Of a DNA stretch of 64,000 nt, positions 55,111 to 64,000 are shown one piece after another (the stretch's first letter is position 1; the number at the start of each line of letters is the position of its first letter). Position numbers and translations under genes: made by a program. Under the pieces are notes generated by a model. It was given only the letters and a program-made list of their open reading frames with translations, searched no databases and had not been told where the DNA came from. Source of the stretch: Blakeslea trispora (taxonomy: Eukaryota; Mucoromycota; Mucoromycetes; Mucorales; Choanephoraceae); the NCBI GenBank assembly GCA_025331445.1, contig JAIWNE010000017.1, positions 248,001 through 312,000 of the forward strand, in the 5' to 3' direction.

Positions 55111-55521
55111 TGTTGTATTCATACAGTACGGATCAAGTATTTAGCCACTTATGAATCCACAACCATTCTCTAATTCGACTTCAGCTTGTTTCATTTGACA
55201 TTCAATTCGGATAAACCTTCATTCAAGGTCAGGACTGACATCTTGCCAATAATTTACCAGTTACTGGGTTTAAGGTACAGATGGCCAATCATTCTATTTT
55301 AGTAATTCTTCTTTACAAGACTGTCATCATTCATCTCTCATCCGATTCGTTGTTATTATCATAATCATCTACAAGCCTCTAGAAAAGTTTTACAATCTCA
55401 GTTGAAATATCATCTTCATGAAAAGTATAAATAGCACATCAATTTTGAAGTAAATAAAACATTATCTTTAGTCTGGTTAATTCCTTGGATTTATTTCATT
55501 GTGATTTATTGGATTATAACA
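55111..55521 (+). repeat. Solo LTR A2 (411 bp), TSD GTATC
   Basis: TGTTGTATTCATACAG ... TGGATTATAACA with GTATC at 55106-55110 and 55522-55526. Shares almost the whole sequence of LTR A1 up to the last 50 bp. Confidence 0.95.
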
Positions 55522-55885
55522 GTATCCCTTTTTAATATCTCTTTGAGAAATTGGTCAATACCATTTCAGATTTTCAACTTTATCATATAAGCAATCGCTT
55601 TCTATGGTGTTTGTAGATGCTTTTTTTTTTTACTTTATTTTTCTTCAACCTTTTCCGAGATGGCTTACCATCTTGCATGCTCATGTAAGTTTGAGATGTC
55701 GGCATGCAGAACTGATGAGCAGCGAGAAAGCTAACATGTGCTCATGGAAGTCAACTTTTTTAGCTAAAGGAATATGTATTTCATACAAGCTATGACTTTT
55801 CTAAACAGTCTTTGGTATGCAAAAGCAATTCAGAGTATATGAAATCAACGCTTCATAAACGATGTTATTATTAAAATCTAAGGAT
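55522..55885. other. Spacer before DDE transposon 2
   Basis: No gene or repeat identified. Confidence 0.35.
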
Positions 55886-55887
55886 TA

Positions 55888-58799
55888 GAGTGCGTCCAGT
55901 TTGTAATCGCCAATAATTTTTTAGAGGAACTTTTGACCCCTTTCGTCGCCGATTAAAATCGCACCTTAAAATTTGTCTATACTGGATTTTTTTTTATTTA
56001 TATGAGCTTTCTATGACTTTTGTATGTTTTAGAAAAATTTTTGACAAGCTCATTTGTCTCGATGGCATCATGACCTTGGCTATATGCTTCTATATACCGA
56101 TAAGCAAGGTTTTGCCATTTTCTAATTGTCTTTGTACCATTGGTAACCTGATTACTGTCTAGGAACTTATGGATGTTATCCTTAAGCCCCTTAAACGTGT
56201 AGTCACACTCAAGACGAGCAATGCGTTTGGACTCGGCCCAGTGTCGCTCAATCCAATTGGTTTCGCAATGATACTTTGGATAGAGTGCCATCATATGGCC
56301 ATTGTTGATGATTGTTTCTTCTAGGATTGACTTTTGGTTAACAAAATCATCTTGTGCCGACAGTATTTTCTATAGACAACATTTGTCACCAGTATGCTCA
56401 TCATTACATTTTTTCAAGAGCGAACAGTCTTTTTGAATGAGCCGTCTTTCCAAAAGGATTTGGAAAGTGCCTTTAAAGTACTCAACCTAGGATGATGAGT
56501 TAAAAGTTATCGGAGAGTTGATTTTTTGTAATTGCAAAAAAAAAAAACTTACGGGTCTAGGGAACTGTAGCTTTTGTACTAAAAAGTTCTCAAAGCATTT
56601 TCTGTTCCAAAACGCTTTCTTGGTCCTACTTGGGGCTTGAGTCTTTTAAATTCAGTCTTGAATTTCCTAAAATCAATATTGCGCATGAAGTACATGCTTT
56701 GTATCATGGCTTGATCTGATTCTGGATCTCTGTAGAAGCCGTCTCGAAAGCGATAGGGTGATTCTGCTTTGTAGGGGATTTCCCCAGAAGACATTCTACT
56801 CGCAAGTAAGGCATCATTGCCAAATGCACGATGATTTTGACTTTGATCAAAAGCAAACAAACCAATACAGTCAGGATGCAACAACTCAAAGAGCGGAAGT
56901 ACATCCTCCTTGAGTTGTGCATTGAGGTCCTCACATTTCCACCAGTTGTCTCCCCCTGGATAGAAAATCGTTCTTGATGACCTCTCTTCCCCGTTGACCA
57001 AAGCCTTCATAGTACCATGGCAAGCGCACATGAATTCTGACACCATGACAGACTTGCCCTGGCCTTTAGGCAATATAGCCGATTCGGTAGGTAATTGCCA
57101 GCGAGTCTTCTTTCCATCGTTGGCATAGAAGGTGCTCTCATCATGAGTGACAAGAACTACCTTCTTTTCTTCATCTAGAAGGGTTGGTTGAACAACCTCT
57201 TCTTCATTACCATATGGATAAAACTCCATCCTCTTCTTCCACTCCATCATCTGTCTTGCCCATTGAAGACGATATTCCTTTACATCTTGTTTTTCATGAC
57301 CATCGATGTACATAAAGTCTTTGCCAGTACTCTTGTAGTCAAAGCCCCACAGTTTCAGGTATTTTGAAACTGTGGTTTGGCTCAGAGACTTAAGCTTGTT
57401 TCCTAGCTCTTCACTTATTATGCTTGTGCTCAAAACATCAGGCAATATCACCTTTCTCACATGGTCAACTAAGCCTCTTGTTGATCGCTGATTGGGCTTT
57501 GTTTCTCTTAACCAGTCAAGGCATCTCTGCTTGATGTCCTCATCTAAAAACAGCGACACTCGCTTAGCGAACTTGCCTTGTCTTAAGACAGGGATATCTC
57601 CAGTCTTAAGAAGAGCCTTAGTCCACATGCGAATACTCTTTGCGTGATAAGACTCGGATGGGGACAACCAGGTTGTAGCTGCTGCTTCTTGGCTTGCCTC
57701 CATGGCACCTTTTCCATCTTTGATGCGCTTGAGGTAGGCAAGAACAGCTTGATAGCGAAAGGTATCATAATGGCCATGCAAAGTTTGGACAACTCGGGAG
57801 TTTGCTACTGACTTCAGCAACTCACTAAGCTTACTGATAGCACTGGAGATATCCAAGACGTCAGCTTCTTCTACTTCCTCTTCTTCTTCATCGGCTCTGA
57901 CTTCAGCAGACTGTTCCTTAGAAATCTGAAAATAATCAGATATTTTTGATGAGCCTTCTGCCATCATCCTATTTTTTTGCTTTCTTTTTCTGATCGCTCT
58001 GTCGGTCAATTGAAAAGTTCTTGCATGTTTTCTTTTCTTGTTGATTTCTGGGTTGTTGTTGTCCCATTTCAAAGTGTCATGCAAACACTTTGTATTCTGA
58101 TCTTCAATGTTGTCTAACATTTCTAATTCAATCTCTAAACTTTCTTCACCATCACTCTCTGAAATAAATTCAAAGTCGAAACATGATTCAATAGTAGGAT
58201 ACTCAAAGTTACTGTTGTCTTCATAATCGAACGAAGTATCGTCGATAGAAGAGACGCCTTCATTTTCGATCTTATTGTTCTATCTTTAAATTAAATTGCA
58301 CAACTCAAAAGACACTTGATTCCATACCAATGCTTTTTCAGCTTCAACTTTTTGATTATGTCTGTCTTGGTTGAACTTTTTAAGCTTCTGAAGGTTTTTG
58401 CTTGGACGACCCATATTAAACTTTGCGAAAAAGGAACAGACAAAAAGTTCTGTTAAACAATTTTAATAGACTAGGATTCTGACTGACAATGTAGCACAAA
58501 CTACCATTTTAATATATCGGAGTTTGTTCTTGTAACACCAATTACTATATTATTGGTTGAAACTTATGTGTGCCTATAATTAGACATCAGAGGAACTTTT
58601 AGGTCGAAGTGAAAAAAATAACTCGAGATAGAGACAAGATATAAAGAAAAGGAGGCCGAGGATCGATAGAGAATTAAATTTTGAACAGATTGTCGGCCTC
58701 GCTTTTTAATTTTGTCTGCAAAAAAAAGTTGCTATTTTGCTCCAAAAGTGCCAAAAATTTTCACCACCAAACTGTGGCGATTACAAACTGGACGCACTC
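55888..58799 (-). mobile_element. DDE transposon 2 (2,912 bp, TA target site)
   Basis: 25-bp perfect TIRs: GAGTGCGTCCAGTTTGTAAT... at 55888-55912 and its inverse at 58775-58799, flanked by TA (55886-55887, 58800-58801). It encodes one transposase on the minus strand. Perfect TIRs suggest it is younger than DDE transposon 1. Confidence 0.95.
55998..58414 (-). pseudogene. Large DDE transposase of DDE transposon 2
   Basis: Exons 58414-58328 (MGRPSKNLQKLKKFNQ), 58279-56553 and 56496-55998; introns are 48 and 56 bp. An acidic region (DDTSFDYEDNSNFE) and a basic region precede an HTH-like stretch (LSQTTVSKYLKLWGFDYKST). The core has D in VVLVTHDESTFYANDGK, D in IGLFAFDQSQNHRAFGN and E in YHCETNWIERHWAESKR. 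Two defects: a missing A near 56630 (AAGAAAGCG) shifts the frame before KCFENFLVQKLQFPRP, and TAG at 56370-56372 lies in exon 3. About 770 codons. Same domain order and last-intron position as the transposase at 29590-31704, but diverged in sequence. Confidence 0.85.
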
Positions 58800-58804
58800 T
58801 ATGT

Positions 58805-60250
58805 CTTTTTTTCTCTACAATTCAGATGTAATTCTTTTTTAACTATACTTCATTCTTTTGAAGTGAATAATTGAGTTCATTACTATCACAAAAACTCTTT
58901 TTTCTTGGTTGAAGCGTATGATGCAAACAGAAATATGAACCAAATCATTAACATTTACCTTATTTCTTTTTCTTAGTGACAGAAAATCCAGTGTTCTGAT
59001 TGGCCAATTTCTAAGAAAGTTCCAGGTCTTTTCTCTCTTTACCTATATTAAGATAGCTCACGTGCTTTAAAGGTAAATTGCCCCCCAAAATTCCGCGTTA
59101 TTTATGGGGGTGACATTACTCTCTCTTTTTTTGCATCTCTTCTGTTTTCTTTCTTTTTTTTCTCGCCTTTTTTTTTCACTCTATTGATTACTGCACCCTT
59201 TTTTTCCTGAATCTCGACGATCTTTTCTTTCTAGCTTAAGGTGATTTACTCTAGTCATTCAACATGATCGCTGACTTATCCATTCCTTTATCTGTCTAGA
59301 AAGAGGTTTATTTTTTGGGTTTGTTCACGATCAATTTGGGCAGCTCAAGTCTTTATTATACAGTCACTCATCTTACCATCACAAAGCAGACAATGCAGTT
59401 TTTTAAACACGCCATAACTAAATCACTTGAAAAGGATCAATAATTACACCATTTTCGAAATCATCAGTAATGGAGATGATTACACTAACATGAGACTTCT
59501 TTTAATCGCGCTTAATATAAAGCAAAGGTAAGCAACTCGATGGTATTACATATGGCTTTATAATCTAACATTTCATGAAAATAGATAATGTATTAGTCAC
59601 ACTGTTAGATGATTGTTTTATGAAGAAGCCCAATGGATCTTTGAAGCATGGTAAGGTATTGTTCCATTTCTACGATTGATTACCTGACTCACATATAAAC
59701 CTTTGAAGGTAGTATGGAGTCATTATCATTTCTGATTGAATCAACCTAAACATTCGGAATGCACCTTCAACTTATGGTAACTGCTTTTATCACTTCAGTT
59801 TATTGAAGACAATACTTTCACTCTCCAAATAACAATACTTAGCCGAATTCACATCTGATTTACTAGAGATCAATCTTATAAATGACAAAATGGAACTAAG
59901 AGGTAAAGCTACCAGTAAAGCTAACAGCTTAGTCAAAGGGAGATGGTATCATTGTCAACATCTTTGTCGCTGAAAGAATTAATTCAAGTTACATATCAGC
60001 AGCACTTTGGATGATTAAAGGTTTTTAGAGAGTTTCATGATTTTTGGGAGGTAAGCATCTATGAGGCGGATTGCATTGAAAGCTAGTTGGACTATTTTTT
60101 TATCATTTTGGAAACAAAAACGTATTTTGATGGATCAACTGAAAAGCGATTCTTGAATTGTTGCTGGCATTGACCGAAAATGTGGATGATTGTTGATAAT
60201 TTACTCATTTCAATAAACATGTACAACAACCAATTGTCTTGATAAAAGAA
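58805..60250 (+). repeat. Left arm of a 1,446-bp inverted repeat
   Basis: From CTTTTTTTCTCTACAATTC to GTCTTGATAAAAGAA. It matches the inverse of 61646-63091 without length change; all segments compared are identical. It includes a CACGTG box (about 59060), a long CT-rich tract and an ATG at 59263 (MIADLSIPLSV, then stop), which looks like a gene start. Exon-like pieces follow (NGDDYTNMRLLLIALNIK near 59470; NVLVTLLDDCFMKKPNGSLK near 59590), without a continuous frame. Confidence 0.9.
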
Positions 60251-60269
60251 AGGGAATGAATCACTCATA

Positions 60270-61627
60270 CACCACAGCGCAGAGGAGTTCTAAAAAATCC
60301 AGCATTTGAGTCTAGGATAAAATAAGTGAGTTTAGACTCACTTTGCTTTTGAAGGTTAGCTATACAGAGAGAATAAATGATGAAAGGGAAGGTTTTTTTT
60401 TGTCGAAGTGTGATATAAAGGGTAATGGGAGGTTAGTTTTCGAGTTTGAAGCTGATCCGAGGAGATGAGTTGATCTCGGTTTTTTTTACATGTCAAAGGC
60501 CATAAAATAAGTAAAAAGACTAAGAAAAATAATCTGTGGGAAAGAGATTTGGCTAAAAAGAGAAAAAAAAATAGCAGTAAAAATGAAGAGACAATAAAAT
60601 GGGGGGATCGATTTCAGATTTCATGCAGAAAATATGTACAAAAATGGTAAATGGGGGGATAGGCCAAGTGAGGTGAAACAATCTGTGCAAAAAAATAGAG
60701 AGTATATATGCAAATTTATTTAAAAGGTAAAGAAGAAGTATTTGGAAGGGGATTTCTTGAGATTAACTCAGATATTTCATAAGAAAAAGGCAGCAGACTG
60801 AAAGAGAAGAAAAAGAAGCATAGGCCATTAAACTTATACAGCCAAAGGTTAAGGGGCCAATTTTTAATTTTTTGTGTAATCACAACAAGGTGTGGAAAGC
60901 TAAAGAAGTATATAAAATGGTTGTGAAATCAAATAATAAGGATAAAGGAAGATATGAGTGTTCTTATTTTTTTAATTTTTAATATAGTATTACAAAAAAG
61001 TTACGATCGTGACTGAATGTCGATCTTGAGATCTCTCATCACCATCACTGAAGCAACATGAGCACATGGAGAAGGACCCGTTATTGCTGTAAGTGTCTAT
61101 AAGGCAAACAATATTTGGTAAAATGAATAACAGACATTCCAGCAGCTAAATAAACAAAAAAAAACTACTATCATCTCTATATAAAGTGAGATTATATAGG
61201 ATGAACTAAGTCAAGTTGCCATTCATGGGCGAAAATGAAGCATAAATTAGAAGGAAAAGTCTGACACAGGTGTGAGACTAGAAATGGCAAGTTAGAGACA
61301 CGTCTGAAAAGGAAGAAAGAAATATATATAAACTGAAAGGTAGTCAAAAGGAAAAAATAAAATAAAAAGTGAACTGATTCCAATTCCTATCAAATCGCTA
61401 ATTTATCTTTTGCTAATGACTCTCACTAAATAAGGATGAAATGTTTGATAGTCTTTTTTAAGAACTGTTAGTGCCATATATTAGAATTCAATTTTGAGAC
61501 TAAGCGAAATCAACAGTATAAACAAACAGTTACAAAGCCTTTGAAATAAATATTGGACTTAATGGTGAAATAGAATCACTTGTTGAGAAGTCATAAGAAG
61601 GAATAGAGAGATTAATTGTAGACTCTA
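60270..61627. repeat. Repeat G2, spacer of the inverted repeat
   Basis: Second copy of G1 (49568-50921), lying almost symmetrically between the arms (19 bp from the left arm, 18 bp from the right). The 101-bp core at 60998-61098 is identical to G1. Confidence 0.85.
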
Positions 61628-61645
61628 AAAGAGTAATCCATTTTC

Positions 61646-63091
61646 TTCTTTTATCAAGACAATTGGTTGTTGTACATGTTTATTGAAATGAGTAAATTAT
61701 CAACAATCATCCACATTTTCGGTCAATGCCAGCAACAATTCAAGAATCGCTTTTCAGTTGATCCATCAAAATACGTTTTTGTTTCCAAAATGATAAAAAA
61801 ATAGTCCAACTAGCTTTCAATGCAATCCGCCTCATAGATGCTTACCTCCCAAAAATCATGAAACTCTCTAAAAACCTTTAATCATCCAAAGTGCTGCTGA
61901 TATGTAACTTGAATTAATTCTTTCAGCGACAAAGATGTTGACAATGATACCATCTCCCTTTGACTAAGCTGTTAGCTTTACTGGTAGCTTTACCTCTTAG
62001 TTCCATTTTGTCATTTATAAGATTGATCTCTAGTAAATCAGATGTGAATTCGGCTAAGTATTGTTATTTGGAGAGTGAAAGTATTGTCTTCAATAAACTG
62101 AAGTGATAAAAGCAGTTACCATAAGTTGAAGGTGCATTCCGAATGTTTAGGTTGATTCAATCAGAAATGATAATGACTCCATACTACCTTCAAAGGTTTA
62201 TATGTGAGTCAGGTAATCAATCGTAGAAATGGAACAATACCTTACCATGCTTCAAAGATCCATTGGGCTTCTTCATAAAACAATCATCTAACAGTGTGAC
62301 TAATACATTATCTATTTTCATGAAATGTTAGATTATAAAGCCATATGTAATACCATCGAGTTGCTTACCTTTGCTTTATATTAAGCGCGATTAAAAGAAG
62401 TCTCATGTTAGTGTAATCATCTCCATTACTGATGATTTCGAAAATGGTGTAATTATTGATCCTTTTCAAGTGATTTAGTTATGGCGTGTTTAAAAAACTG
62501 CATTGTCTGCTTTGTGATGGTAAGATGAGTGACTGTATAATAAAGACTTGAGCTGCCCAAATTGATCGTGAACAAACCCAAAAAATAAACCTCTTTCTAG
62601 ACAGATAAAGGAATGGATAAGTCAGCGATCATGTTGAATGACTAGAGTAAATCACCTTAAGCTAGAAAGAAAAGATCGTCGAGATTCAGGAAAAAAAGGG
62701 TGCAGTAATCAATAGAGTGAAAAAAAAAGGCGAGAAAAAAAAGAAAGAAAACAGAAGAGATGCAAAAAAAGAGAGAGTAATGTCACCCCCATAAATAACG
62801 CGGAATTTTGGGGGGCAATTTACCTTTAAAGCACGTGAGCTATCTTAATATAGGTAAAGAGAGAAAAGACCTGGAACTTTCTTAGAAATTGGCCAATCAG
62901 AACACTGGATTTTCTGTCACTAAGAAAAAGAAATAAGGTAAATGTTAATGATTTGGTTCATATTTCTGTTTGCATCATACGCTTCAACCAAGAAAAAAGA
63001 GTTTTTGTGATAGTAATGAACTCAATTATTCACTTCAAAAGAATGAAGTATAGTTAAAAAAGAATTACATCTGAATTGTAGAGAAAAAAAG
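61646..63091 (-). repeat. Right arm of the 1,446-bp inverted repeat
   Basis: Inverse of 58805-60250, same length. The ATG-containing gene-start-like region is therefore duplicated divergently (its ATG is near 62633 on the minus strand). Confidence 0.9.
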
Positions 63092-63182
63092 CTAGCCAAG
63101 GGATTTGAGCGAAATCCTATGCCGGGCGTTTTCTGTTAAATATGAATTAATATTTATGCTTTATTCGAATTGCTAATTATAT

Positions 63183-63667
63183 TTATAAGTTAAAGTGCAT
63201 GAACAATGGATCATGGTAGCTAGTATATGAAATGTATCTGCCATCAGTACTATCAGCAATGTTCGTAAAAATGTTATCTATAAATGTTCCATATTTTGTT
63301 GTGCTTGTGATGTTTTCATCTAGACAGGACTTCAAACCATACTGAGAAAAGATATCTACGACTGGGTTTCGCTCGTCATCAAAATGTGAATTAAAGTCAC
63401 CTGCGACAATCCTATGTGTTGTTTCAATCTTCAGCAAATCTTCTAACTCTATCAAACATCTGTCTAAGCTAAATTTCGGTGATCGATAAACTGATGCAAC
63501 AAGTAAATCATTGTATATGAATGCTGATATTGACATCTTATGATTATCGTCATCTGTTACAAGCCTTTGATAAACATTTGTTATCAACTCAAAATCTAAA
63601 GTATTGTTATTGATAAAGCAAATACTTCCATTTGCACGAGGAGTAGATCCTGCAACATTTGTACGAG
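63183..63667 (-). pseudogene. Endonuclease/exonuclease/phosphatase-family domain, truncated
   Basis: Open from 63667 to 63183, cut upstream by LTR H2. It shows C-terminal EEP motifs: ASVYRSPKFS, HRIVAGDFNSHF (catalytic G-D-F-N), TSTTKYGTFIDNIFTN (T..IDxIF) and a final SYHDPLFMHF in place of the usual S-D-H. Such domains occur in LINE and Helentron elements and in host nucleases. No RT or helicase is nearby, so the source is open. The Asp before His in the last motif is replaced by Tyr, arguing for decay. Confidence 0.65.
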
Positions 63668-63962
63668 TATTGCATACAACGGCCTCTTTCAGAGCAATAA
63701 AATAAAGTAAAGATCAGATTAGGCTTATTGTGACCAGTCTATTTCTATATATGGAATTCTCAGGCTGTTGCGTTCAAACGGTACAAACACTGGATACAAT
63801 GTATCCAGGTTACAGGCAATGTATACATTGTGCTCAAGTTACTCAGTTATCATACCAGTATTTCCCATAGTATAGATAGAGACAGAAAACATATATCTGA
63901 ATAAAACATCTTTCTTTTGGTCTGATTGACTTTTATTGTTACAAATTAGTGAATATATCACA
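63668..63962 (+). repeat. LTR H2 (295 bp), probably a 5' LTR
   Basis: TATTGCATACAACGGCC ... GTGAATATATCACA, first base pair mutated from TG. Near-identical to LTR H1. Flanks ACGAG and TTTTT do not match. The following sequence TTTTTTCAATCAAGAT...CTCTCTGTCTCTCT resembles the Gypsy-L leader, so a full element may continue beyond the window. Confidence 0.8.
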
Positions 63963-64000
63963 TTTTTTCAATCAAGATACTCTCTGTTCTCTGTCTCTCT

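Overview
The window looks like an AT-rich, transposon-dense stretch of a nuclear genome from an early-diverging fungus, most likely Mucoromycota (Mucorales-like). The support is short GT-AG introns of about 50-95 bp, pyrimidine-rich promoters, and a repertoire of Fanzor-type nuclease, DIRS, Ty3/gypsy, pogo, PIF/Harbinger and large intron-bearing DDE transposases. No rRNA gene, convincing tRNA or CRISPR array was seen. This is by-eye reading without database searches.

Layout. 1-297: tail of an unidentified gene. 408-1686: frameshifted Tc1/IS630-type transposase. 2072-16662 is the gene-bearing part: maleylacetoacetate isomerase (2072-3022), a POLE3/Dpb4 histone-fold protein (3678-4424), a decayed serine-recombinase-like relic (about 4648-5520), a long RuvC-plus-zinc-finger nuclease of the Fanzor (TnpB-like) family carrying a nonsense codon and a frameshift (8165-12320), a class I methyltransferase (12907-14000) and the ten-exon PP2A scaffold subunit (14199-16662, minus).

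17.4-63.9 kb is almost wholly mobile DNA. Three old host elements have become targets for later insertions. Gypsy-O (minus, about 21174-33097) has its 5' LTR split by a DDE transposon and two solo LTRs, and its gag split by two solo LTRs and by one complete gypsy element (Gypsy-C, 21353-26798, LTRs identical by eye). DIRS-P (33204-37500) is split by a CACTA-like element and a solo LTR. Gypsy-L (41572-49456, plus) has its LTR hit by a solo LTR and a pogo element (itself carrying a MITE), its leader hit by a solo LTR, its protease hit by another solo LTR, and its RNase H truncated by a CACTA-like terminus. Twelve solo LTRs keep recognisable 5-bp target duplications (eleven perfect, one with a single mismatch), so the order of events can be read from sequence.

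Other structures are an apparently intact PIF/Harbinger transposase with its divergent Myb/SANT-type partner (38717-41066), a second large DDE transposon with clear TIRs and TA duplication (55888-58799), a 1,446-bp inverted repeat with equal arms around a 1.4-kb repeat (58805-63091), and a truncated EEP-nuclease ORF at the right end. LTR families are named A, B, C, D, F1, F3, H, I and J here for cross-reference only.
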